64,000 nucleotides of DNA, taken from NCBI GenBank assembly GCA_903870545.1, contig CAIQDI010000024.1, forward strand, positions 1 through 64,000, written 5' to 3'. This DNA is from an uncultured Pseudomonadota bacterium (GTDB lineage: Bacteria > Pseudomonadota > Gammaproteobacteria > Methylococcales > Methylomonadaceae). Below, piece after piece: positions 54,932 to 63,783 of this stretch. The translations under genes and the position numbers were made by a program. Each line of letters starts with the position of its first letter. Within the stretch, counting starts at the first letter, position 1. The notes below the pieces were generated by a model. That model was not told where the DNA came from. It saw only the letters and a program-made list of their open reading frames with translations, and ran no database searches.

Positions 54932-55966
54932 ATGAACAATAATATTTTCAAAGGTCAAATCATCGAGTTTCACATTTTGCAGTCATTTCCAGTCACTTGT
55001 TTGAACAGGGATGATGTTGGTGCGCCGAAATCATGCGCCGTTGGTGGCGTTCCACGCGCTCGTGTTAGTTCACAGTGCTGGAAGCGTTTTGTACGATTGG
55101 CGATGCACGATTTTGGCGTAAAGCTCGCCATTCGTAGCAAAAAAATCGCGGATTATGTTGGCAAAGCGTGTGTGGAATTGGGTGCAACTGAAGAACAAGC
55201 AAAGGATTGTGGTGATGCGGTGGCGGCTTCTTTTTCTAAAGATACGTTGCACTTTTTCACCGAAGGCGAAGCGGCGGCGTTTGCTAAATTCGCTCACGAA
55301 CAAGAATTCGATGCGACGAAAATTAAAGATAAAGATATTCAAAAGCTAGCGAAAAAAGTCTTGAATCCGGCGGTTGATGGTTTGGACATCGCACTTTTTG
55401 GGCGGATGGTGGCGCAAGCGGCTGAACTCAACATTGAAGCCGCTGCCTCGTTTTCGCACGCGATTTCAACGCACAAAGTCAGTTCAGAAATTGAATTTTT
55501 CACCGCGCTGGATGATTTGCAAGAATCTCAAGGTTCCGCGCACATGGGAAGTTTAGAATTTAATTCGGCAACGTATTACCGTTACGTCAGTTTAAATTTG
55601 GGGCAACTTTATGATTCCTTAGCGGGCGACGGTTTGTCTGATGCGGTGGAAAATTTTGTGAAAGCGTTATTTGTCGCGGTACCGAGTGCGCGTCAAAATT
55701 CCATGTCTGGCGCGTCACCATGGGAATTTGCCAAAGTGTTTGTGCGAAAAGGTCAACGTTTGCAAGTGCCTTTTGAAACGGCTGTGAAAGCCAAAGACGG
55801 AGGTTTTTTAAACCCCAGTATTGGCGCGTTAAGCGATTATCTCGCTAAAAAAGAAAAATTGTCAGGTTCATTGTTTGGCAAAATCGCGGATTACACGTTT
55901 GGCGAAGACGAGGATTTCAGTATCGACGATTTGATTGCGGCGTTGAAATCACATGTTGAGCTTTGA
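54932..55966 (+). CDS. cas7e: Cascade backbone subunit Cas7e (Cse4, CasC)
   Basis: A 344-residue RAMP protein with the Cse4 signatures IEFHILQSFPVTCLNRDDVGAPKS, GGVPRARVSSQCWKR and ATYYRYVSLNLGQL. Six copies form the crRNA backbone of Cascade. AAGGA precedes the ATG. The stop is one base before the likely cas5e start. Confidence 0.95.
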   Translation: MNNNIFKGQIIEFHILQSFPVTCLNRDDVGAPKSCAVGGVPRARVSSQCWKRFVRLAMHDFGVKLAIRSKKIADYVGKACVELGATEEQAKDCGDAVAASFSKDTLHFFTEGEAAAFAKFAHEQEFDATKIKDKDIQKLAKKVLNPAVDGLDIALFGRMVAQAAELNIEAAASFSHAISTHKVSSEIEFFTALDDLQESQGSAHMGSLEFNSATYYRYVSLNLGQLYDSLAGDGLSDAVENFVKALFVAVPSARQNSMSGASPWEFAKVFVRKGQRLQVPFETAVKAKDGGFLNPSIGALSDYLAKKEKLSGSLFGKIADYTFGEDEDFSIDDLIAALKSHVEL

Positions 55967-55967
55967 T

Positions 55968-56666
55968 ATGTCTCGTTATTTATTGCTGTGGTTACAAGCT
56001 CCACTGCAATCGTGGGGGCATGATTCTAAATTCGGACGACGCGACACGCTAAATTTTCCAACCAAATCGGGCGTGATGGGTTTGGTGTGTTGTGCGATGG
56101 GGCAGGGCGGTGAGCAGCGTGAATTATTAACGGAATTTGCACCGTTGAAACAAACTGTTTTGTCTTTTGTACGAAAAAATCACAAAGATGAAAAAGTTGA
56201 CCGTGAAGCGTTGTTGCGTGATTTTCACATGGTGGGAAGTGGCTATGATGACAAAGACCCGTGGACAACGTTGTTAATTCCGAAAACAGCTGAGGGTAAA
56301 AAAGCGGTCGGCGGTGGCGCGAAAATGACGTATCGCTATTATTTGCAAGATGCGACTTTTGCTGTGGTTTTGGAAGTGCCAAGCGATAAAGCTGATTTGA
56401 TTGCCGCAGCGTTGCAAGCTCCTGTTTGGGATTTATTTTTAGGGCGAAAGTCTTGCGTACCGACGGATTTGATTTATCGCGGTAATTTTGAAAACGAAGC
56501 GGATGCGATTGAAAGTTCATTGCTGATTGCAGACGAAAAAACGTTATTGCTCGATTTTAAAGTTTTAGATGGTGAGCATGACGGCGAGGTTCTGACGCTG
56601 AATGACGTGCCACTTTGTTTTGGTGAGAAAAAAATTTATCGCGATAGACGTGTGACTGTTATTTAG
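55968..56666 (+). CDS. cas5e: Cascade subunit Cas5e (CasD)
   Basis: About 232 residues starting MSRYLLLWLQAPLQSWGHDSKFGRRDT, the Cas5e N-terminus. ATG 55968 gives the standard start; an ATG 15 bases earlier overlaps cas7e. It caps the 5' handle of crRNA. A solo CRISPR-like repeat and a terminator follow before cas1. Confidence 0.94.
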   Translation: MSRYLLLWLQAPLQSWGHDSKFGRRDTLNFPTKSGVMGLVCCAMGQGGEQRELLTEFAPLKQTVLSFVRKNHKDEKVDREALLRDFHMVGSGYDDKDPWTTLLIPKTAEGKKAVGGGAKMTYRYYLQDATFAVVLEVPSDKADLIAAALQAPVWDLFLGRKSCVPTDLIYRGNFENEADAIESSLLIADEKTLLLDFKVLDGEHDGEVLTLNDVPLCFGEKKIYRDRRVTVI

Positions 56667-56699
56667 CGTTTGTAGTTCTTTAAAAACTAGGTTGTTTTA

Positions 56700-56728
56700 T
56701 CTTCCCCCACGTTCGTGGGGGTGTTTTA
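56700..56728 (+). CRISPR. Solitary CRISPR-like repeat between cas5e and cas1
   Basis: TCTTCCCC...GTGGGGGTGTTT matches the array repeat at both ends. The stem is CCCCCAC/GTGGGGG with loop GTTC, against CCCCAC/GTGGGG with loop ACAC in the array. It is preceded by TTCTTTAAAAACTAGG and a T-rich stretch up to the repeat edge that look leader-like (from memory of I-E leaders). No second repeat and no spacer follow. Cas6e may recognise it. Confidence 0.8.
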
Positions 56729-56761
56729 AAAAAGGAGTTCAGATTTCTGAATTCCTTTTTT
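56728..56761 (+). terminator. Strong intrinsic terminator inside the cas operon
   Basis: A 15-bp stem (AAAAAAGGAGTTCAG with CTGAATTCCTTTTTT, one G-U pair) with ATTT loop and a T-tract at its 3' edge, directly after the solo repeat and 22 bp before cas1. It should limit read-through from the interference genes into cas1-cas2. Confidence 0.88.
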
Positions 56762-56782
56762 GTATCAATTTTTGGAGGATTT

Positions 56783-57652
56783 ATGAACGACGATCACGAT
56801 ATTGTCCGTTTAATTATCAAAGTAACGCGAGACACTTTGCCGCAAGTCAAAGATAAATATCCTTTTCTGTATTTAGAACGGGGAAGATTGGAAATTGACG
56901 ACAGTTCGGTGAAGTGGATTGACAGCGATTGCAACGTTATTAGGTTGCCAATAGCGACGATTAACTGTTTGCTACTTGGGCCAGGAACGTCTGTGACGCA
57001 TGAAGCCATTAAGATTTTGGCGGCGGCGAATTGTTCTGTCTGCTGGGTTGGCGAGGACAGTCTGCTATTTTATGCGGCGGGCATTTCACCCACTTCGGAC
57101 ACACGAAATTTTCGCCGACAAATGCAAATCGCGTGTGATGAGAAAAAATCACTCGACGTGGCAAAACGGATGTTTTTACGGCGTTTTCCTGAACCTGATG
57201 TGAAAGACAAAACGTTGGAACAATTGAAAGGCATGGAAGGTTATCGTATCCGTGAACTTTATGGACAGAAAGCTGAACAATACAAAGTCGGTTGGAAAGG
57301 ACGAAAGTATGAACCTGGGAAGTTTGAAATGGGCGATATTACCAACCAGATTTTGACTTCGGCAAATGCCGCGTTGTACGGAATTCTCTGTTCAGCCGTT
57401 CACGCCATGGGCTATTCACCGCACATTGGGTTTATTCATTCAGGGAGTCCGTTGCCTTTCGTTTATGACATGGCGGATTTGTACAAAGAAGAACTTTGTA
57501 TCGATTTGGCGTTTGCGATGACACTTGAAATGGCGGGCGTTTATAACAAACATAAGATGTCCAGTGGCTTTCGGAAACGAGTGATTGCAATGGATTTGCT
57601 GGCTAAAATCGGTTTGGATATTGAAGAAATGCTTGGAGGTAAGAAAAAATGA
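56783..57652 (+). CDS. cas1: Type I-E Cas1 integrase
   Basis: A 289-residue protein preceded by GGAGG. It carries Cas1 motifs with metal-binding residues: Glu/Asn helix NAALYGILCSAVHAMGYSP, His in IGFIHSGSPLPFVYD and Asp in DMADLYKEE. With Cas2 it inserts new spacers. It overlaps cas2 by ATGA. Confidence 0.95.
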   Translation: MNDDHDIVRLIIKVTRDTLPQVKDKYPFLYLERGRLEIDDSSVKWIDSDCNVIRLPIATINCLLLGPGTSVTHEAIKILAAANCSVCWVGEDSLLFYAAGISPTSDTRNFRRQMQIACDEKKSLDVAKRMFLRRFPEPDVKDKTLEQLKGMEGYRIRELYGQKAEQYKVGWKGRKYEPGKFEMGDITNQILTSANAALYGILCSAVHAMGYSPHIGFIHSGSPLPFVYDMADLYKEELCIDLAFAMTLEMAGVYNKHKMSSGFRKRVIAMDLLAKIGLDIEEMLGGKKK

Positions 57653-57957
57653 TTGTTGTTATCGCCAATGATTTACCCCCAGCGGTGCGGGGGCGGATGA
57701 AATTGTGGTTTGTTGAACCGCGTCCGAATGTGTTTGTGTCAGGGGTAAAAGATTCGACAGCAAAAAAAGTCGTGGAGTATTTGCACAAGTATTGTCCCGT
57801 TGAAAGTGGCTTGATGATTTTTCGGGAAATTCCTCAAACGCCGCATTATGAAGTGACAGGAATCGGTGATACTCGTCGGAGAATGGTTGAGGTTTCGGGT
57901 TTGCAATTGGTGCTAGAAAAAGATGAGTTTTACTATGACCGAAAAAATGATGAGTAA
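57649..57957 (+). CDS. cas2: Type I-E Cas2
   Basis: A 102-residue protein of the I-E type (MIVVIANDLPPAVRGRMKLW). A C-terminal tail beyond the ferredoxin fold would contact Cas1. It is followed after only 61 bp by the first repeat of the array. Confidence 0.94.
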   Translation: MIVVIANDLPPAVRGRMKLWFVEPRPNVFVSGVKDSTAKKVVEYLHKYCPVESGLMIFREIPQTPHYEVTGIGDTRRRMVEVSGLQLVLEKDEFYYDRKNDE

Positions 57958-58018
57958 GGATTTTCTAGCTTTTCACTAGATGTTGTGTTCAAATTTCGGT
58001 TCGCACCAAGATGTTGGT
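57958..58018 (+). promoter_or_regulatory. Short leader region of the CRISPR array
   Basis: Only 61 bp separate the cas2 stop from the first repeat. No long AT-rich leader and no evident IHF-type site are seen. The array promoter and integration signals must be within this stretch or inside cas2. Confidence 0.55.
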
Positions 58019-61000
58019 GTCTTCCCCACACACGTGGGGGTGTTTCCATCAGTGACGAGGTCATTGCACAGTATGATAAGTCTTCCCCACACACGTGGGG
58101 GTGTTTCTGCCTCGAAGTGTTCCTGCAACTGAGCGTGAAGGTCTTCCCCACACACGTGGGGGTGTTTCTATCTTTCAAAAAAGGTATGTCTATTTTAATG
58201 TGTCTTCCCCACACACGTGGGGGTGTTTCCGACCATCTTTGTCTTTGATGCTGCCGACGTTAGTCTTCCCCACACACGTGGGGGTGTTTCTTCTGCGACT
58301 GCGATGTCGGCGGTGGCGAATTCGTCTTCCCCACACACGTGGGGGTGTTTCTCTTGTTTCCATTTGAATTTGTCATTTGACAAAGTCTTCCCCACACACG
58401 TGGGGGTGTTTCTCATCGCTATCCTTGTCTTTATATTTCATTTGCGTCTTCCCCACACACGTGGGGGTGTTTCCGGATAAAACATGAAACTTATTATTGA
58501 TAAAGCGTCTTCCCCACACACGTGGGGGTGTTTCCGGTAACGAAAAACGTATTAACGAAATCAAGTTGTCTTCCCCACACACGTGGGGGTGTTTCTGCTT
58601 TCAATACGCTCTTGTGTAACGCGCAATAGTCTTCCCCACACACGTGGGGGTGTTTCTCCACCCTTTGTAACCTAGTTGAAGTTGCGCGGGTCTTCCCCAC
58701 ACACGTGGGGGTGTTTCTGTAGTCCATGACTTTATTGTCAAACCGATTCAGTCTTCCCCACACACGTGGGGGTGTTTCTCAGCTTTAAGCCGCTGCAATT
58801 TATCGCTGAATGTCTTCCCCACACACGTGGGGGTGTTTCTCGTTTTCGACTTCCTGCATCAATTCACGATGCGTCTTCCCCACACACGTGGGGGTGTTTC
58901 TAAAAAACGGTGGCATCTTTACATCAGCAAACGGTCTTCCCCACACACGTGGGGGTGTTTCCGGTAAATAAGATTGTGTTTTCACCGTGTACACGTCTTC
59001 CCCACACACGTGGGGGTGTTTCTTTGCACCGGTTGAAATCGCGCCGACTGACGTAGTCTTCCCCACACACGTGGGGGTGTTTCTAAAGCCGAAGCGTGCC
59101 AGTGCGGATAGTTCGAGTCTTCCCCACACACGTGGGGGTGTTTCTTTTTCGCGTGCCGAGTTTGAGTGTCATTGTGGGTCTTCCCCACACACGTGGGGGT
59201 GTTTCTTTACCCACTGGAGCAATTCAGTTCCAGACAAAGTCTTCCCCACACACGTGGGGGTGTTTCTAAACTCGGCTACATTGGCTGGTGACGAATTAAG
59301 TCTTCCCCACACACGTGGGGGTGTTTCTTTTGCCACCGCGTTCGGGTTGATTGCACAACCGTCTTCCCCACACACGTGGGGGTGTTTCCGATTAGCTACA
59401 GCACAAGCGGATTTAAACGCCGTCTTCCCCACACACGTGGGGGTGTTTCCAGGATTAGTCAAAAGCCATTTACGCGCCGCCCGTCTTCCCCACACACGTG
59501 GGGGTGTTTCTAAAGGGCATTAGACGCTTGTTCGACAGTTTCAGTCTTCCCCACACACGTGGGGGTGTTTCCACTTTATATGATTATGAATGAATTGGAA
59601 AAAAGTCTTCCCCACACACGTGGGGGTGTTTCCCAGTAATATTAAAAACATCCGCATCCGCGCCGGTCTTCCCCACACACGTGGGGGTGTTTCCAGGTTC
59701 AAGTTCTACAGGTTCAACCGGTTCTAGTCTTCCCCACACACGTGGGGGTGTTTCTGCCTTGTTTAATTCCTTGCGCCGTAGTTTCTTGTCTTCCCCACAC
59801 ACGTGGGGGTGTTTCTTTTGACGGAATAAGATTATCTATATCAGATTCGTCTTCCCCACACACGTGGGGGTGTTTCTTGCTGATGCTAAAGTTGCCACTG
59901 ACAAAGCCGGTCTTCCCCACACACGTGGGGGTGTTTCTCGGACATTGGCATTTGAAACTTGACGATTCCAGTCTTCCCCACACACGTGGGGGTGTTTCCT
60001 ACTTTGCTAAGGGTGGTCAATTTGCTTATGCGTCTTCCCCACACACGTGGGGGTGTGTTTCCCCATGAAGGCTTTGATGTCTGCCATTACCGAAGTCTTC
60101 CCCACACACGTGGGGGTGTTTCCGAGTGCAGCGGGTGCAATGCCGATTGATTCTAGTCTTCCCCACACACGTGGGGGTGTTTCTTGTGTGCCATGTGGCG
60201 CGATTAACTAACCTAAGTCTTCCCCACACACGTGGGGGTGTTTCCCACCGGCATTTTATTCGGGTTAAGTTTCTTTGGTCTTCCCCACACACGTGGGGGT
60301 GTTTCTCTAGCCGCGCTTTTATTGTTGAATCGCTAGCAGTCTTCCCCACACACGTGGGGGTGTTTCCAGTCACACCCCTTCTAATACATAACTTAAATTG
60401 TCTTCCCCACACACGTGGGGGTGTTTCTGATGCTACCTTCACTGACATGAACGACCCCCGGTCTTCCCCACACACGTGGGGGTGTTTCTCAGTAATTTTG
60501 TTTAGGTATCGGCACAGCTCGGTCTTCCCCACACACGTGGGGGTGTTTCCAAGCCGCCGACGACTGATCCAACAAGACCGAAGTCTTCCCCACACACGTG
60601 GGGGTGTTTCTTCGTAATCGTCGTTCATAAAATCTCCATCACCGTCTTCCCCACACACGTGGGGGTGTTTCTTAACCCACACGCCGTGCCAAAGTTTGAG
60701 CTGGGTCTTCCCCACACACGTGGGGGTGTTTCCAACGCGCAAAACATATCTATTGGCGTTGTTGGGTCTTCCCCACACACGTGGGGGTGTTTCTCGCCGG
60801 TTTTCATTTGTAAAGCTAATTCATTTGTCTTCCCCACACACGTGGGGGTGTTTCCAATTGCTCTTGCTTTCAACGTGAACGACAGTAGTCTTCCCCACAC
60901 ACGTGGGGGTGTTTCTCACGATTCCAATTTGCGATTTTAAAGAATGCGGTCTTCCCCACACACGTGGGGGTGTTTCCTAGAGGTGCTGATGGTAGCAAAA

Positions 61001-62684
61001 GCACATGTAGTCTTCCCCACACACGTGGGGGTGTTTCCCCAAATCATTAAGTAAAATCGGTGGTGGTTTGGTCTTCCCCACACACGTGGGGGTGTTTCTT
61101 GATGCAAATGCCGATTTTATTCGCGTACATAGTCTTCCCCACACACGTGGGGGTGTTTCTATATATCTATCTTCATGCCAAGGTTTATAAGTGTCTTCCC
61201 CACACACGTGGGGGTGTTTCCTTAGCCGCTTGTACGAATGCGAGCAATATGTTGTCTTCCCCACACACGTGGGGGTGTTTCCTTAGCCGCTTGTACGAAT
61301 GCGAGCAATATGTTGTCTTCCCCACACACGTGGGGGTGTTTCCTCTAAAAAAGGTTTTACGCCATTTTCTTTGATGTCTTCCCCACACACGTGGGGGTGT
61401 TTCTTTATCAAAAAAAGCTGAAAACCGCGCAAAATGGTCTTCCCCACACACGTGGGGGTGTTTCTGGTGCCAGAATTTGTCACTGCCGCCGCACCAAGTC
61501 TTCCCCACACACGTGGGGGTGTTTCCCCACTCACCTCTTAGTCGGAAATCAGACAGCGGTCTTCCCCACACACGTGGGGGTGTTTCTGATTGCAGTTGGA
61601 GATTCGCGGCAAGCCATTTGTCTTCCCCACACACGTGGGGGTGTTTCTTGAATTGCGCGACACGATAAAAGCCATGAATGGTCTTCCCCACACACGTGGG
61701 GGTGTTTCCGCGGTACTAGTAGCGGCAACCGAAGTAGTTGAGTCTTCCCCACACACGTGGGGGTGTTTCTGACGGATTTACACATTCAAACTGATTTTGC
61801 TGGTCTTCCCCACACACGTGGGGGTGTTTCCGAAACAAGCACGAATTTTCCATCGTCGCTAACGTCTTCCCCACACACGTGGGGGTGTTTCTCAAGTGAT
61901 GAAGCGGGTTCGGTTTGGTTTGGCGTCTTCCCCACACACGTGGGGGTGTTTCTGTTTAGTGTCGCAATCGGTAAATTAAAAAACGGTCTTCCCCACACAC
62001 GTGGGGGTGTTTCTTGCCGTGTCGGTTTTGGAATCGTCAAAATCTCGTCTTCCCCACACACGTGGGGGTGTTTCTTGACCGAGCTGGACAGGCTCGCGGC
62101 GTGCCGTGTCTTCCCCACACACGTGGGGGTGTTTCCTTTTGCGCCAGATGCTGCTGCACCTAATGCTAGTCTTCCCCACACACATGGGGGTGTTTCTTGC
62201 ATTAGTTACCTCTTCAGTTAAATTGAATTGTCTTCCCCACACACGTGGGGGTGTTTCCCACCGCCCGCGTCAAGTGCCGCGACAACTGCAGTCTTCCCCA
62301 CACACGTGGGGGTGTTTCCTGTTATGACTTTGTTGTTGGCTCCGTTTGATTGTCTTCCCCACACACGTGGGGGTGTTTCCGAGTTGGAACGCATCGATGT
62401 GAAAAGCGGCGTGTCTTCCCCACACACGTGGGGGTGTTTCTTGAGCGTGACCGTGCTGCAGAGCTTTTGGCGCGTCTTCCCCACACACGTGGGGGTGTTT
62501 CTTGTTGCATCACCCGTCAGGTACTCGAACCACCGTCTTCCCCACACACGTGGGGGTGTTTCTAAATGCGTATCTACGGGCTTTTTGGTCTTCTTGTCTT
62601 CCCCACACACGTGGGGGTGTTTCCGACGGTTTTTGCGCGGCAATTGACTTAGAAAAGTCTTCCCCACACACGTGGGGCGTGTTC
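58019..62684 (+). CRISPR. Type I-E CRISPR array, 77 repeats and 76 spacers
   Basis: Repeats of 28 bp (GTCTTCCCC..., palindrome CCCCAC/GTGGGG, ...GTGTTTC) recur every 61 bp from 58019 to 62657 with a 63-bp step at one place. A 29th base before every spacer is always C (31 times) or T (45 times). Irregularities: repeat 34 (60032) has a 2-bp GT insertion, repeat 69 (62169) has one G-to-A change, and the last repeat (62657) is rearranged at its 3' end. Spacers 53 and 54 (after 61193 and 61254) are identical. The degenerate last repeat shows that the leader end is next to cas2. Reading frames through the repeats are not genes. Confidence 0.98.
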
Positions 62685-62756
62685 CAGTAATCGGTCTCAC
62701 CACGACGCTGTATTTTAAACAACCTCGCAATTGCAAGATAATTTCTTATCGAATTT

Positions 62757-62774
62757 ACGCATAACACTATCGAA
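62757..62774 (+). promoter_or_regulatory. Half-conserved CysB-type palindrome before the EAL-like gene
   Basis: The right arm TATCGAA with following TAATACCGTTT is exactly as at the serine acetyltransferase gene. The left arm (ACGCATA) has decayed. Two more TATCGAA words lie at about 62745 and 62838. The left-flank copy at 48997-49014 has CATCGAA at the same place. Confidence 0.4.
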
Positions 62775-62853
62775 TAATACCGTTTTCACTGGCTAAAAAA
62801 GGCGATTAAGCTAGCTTTTATTTTTTCATTTTTATCGAAATCAGGAACTAAAC

Positions 62854-63696
62854 ATGGCTTTAATCGATTTAGTTGAATACTTCAACAACCGTTTTGAACA
62901 CGAACATCAAGCAAATTACCGACCGTTAATTATTGAAAATAATCAGATTATCGGCTTATTCGGGCAGTTACGCATCGGCAGTATTTTTTCATCGTTACGA
63001 AATTCAGCTAATCCGGAAACGGTGAATGGTCATGCGGTGAAAATAAAAGTGTCCGCGTGCGAATCACCGCATTTACACAGTTATGAAATTGAAAATTTGG
63101 CACTGAATTCAGGCGAAAATTATATTCATTTTGAATCAGTCATTAACTTTGACCGATTAGCGCGAACCGTTCACGCGCTGAATTATTTGTCGTTGGCTCA
63201 ACACGATAAACAACTCTTTTTGGAAGTTGATCCGCGCCATATTTTAGGCATTAAAAAAGACCACGGCGCGTATTTTGAAACGGTCATTGAGCAATGTGGA
63301 TTAACGACTCAAAATACGGTTATTGTGTTGGCGATTACCAGTAATTATGTGCGCTACAGCGATGCGTTAATTCGCGGATTGAGTAATTATCGGCGACGTG
63401 GTTATCAAATTGCGTTGCGTTTTGATCATTTGGTTTCGGATAAATATGTTTTTAGTTTAATCGATAAATTAGCACCCGATTATGTGAGTTTATCTGCTCG
63501 GCAGATTGAAACGGACAATGAAAATAAGGCGTTAAAAAAATTACATGCCTTGAAACAAGCCATCACAATAACGCAAGGTCAGGGAATTTTACGACATGTT
63601 GATGGTAAAGGGTCTGAAGAATTAGCACGTTATAGCGGTTTTGATTTAGTTGAAGGTAATTTTTACGAAAGCGGTCAAACAGTATCCAATTTTTAG
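62854..63696 (+). CDS. Degenerate EAL-domain protein
   Basis: A 280-residue soluble protein (AGGAACT before the ATG). Its C-terminal two thirds follow the EAL phosphodiesterase fold: KQLFLEVDPRHI, FETVIEQCGL...TVIVLAITSN, LSNYRRRGYQIALRFDHL, LAPDYVSLSARQI. The catalytic motifs are lost: no EAL, ITSN in place of E(I/L)TE, and RFDHL in place of DDFG. It may bind cyclic-di-GMP or a partner protein but should not hydrolyse it. A deleted copy lies on the other side of the CRISPR locus. Confidence 0.75.
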   Translation: MALIDLVEYFNNRFEHEHQANYRPLIIENNQIIGLFGQLRIGSIFSSLRNSANPETVNGHAVKIKVSACESPHLHSYEIENLALNSGENYIHFESVINFDRLARTVHALNYLSLAQHDKQLFLEVDPRHILGIKKDHGAYFETVIEQCGLTTQNTVIVLAITSNYVRYSDALIRGLSNYRRRGYQIALRFDHLVSDKYVFSLIDKLAPDYVSLSARQIETDNENKALKKLHALKQAITITQGQGILRHVDGKGSEELARYSGFDLVEGNFYESGQTVSNF

Positions 63697-63710
63697 ATAT
63701 TACTATCGAA
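63693..63710 (+). promoter_or_regulatory. Putative CysB operator before the serine acetyltransferase gene
   Basis: TTAGATA-TTAC-TATCGAA followed by TAATACCGTTT, overlapping the stop of the EAL-like gene. It is the same motif as before cysA and cysT, 74 bp upstream of the next start codon, a distance close to that seen before cysA (75 bp) and cysT (74 bp). Confidence 0.65.
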
Positions 63711-63783
63711 TAATACCGTTTCACAGGTTATTTTATTTTCTTTAAAATTCTTTCTATTATCAGCAATAAACGGATTTTGAAGT

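Noticed and set aside
57933-62767. Many overlapping reading frames across the array on both strands, with proteins made of HTRGGVS, HTWGCF or HPHVCGED repeats
   Set aside because: They are translations of the CRISPR repeat in its different frames. The 61-bp period shifts frame each unit and there are no ribosome sites or coding features.
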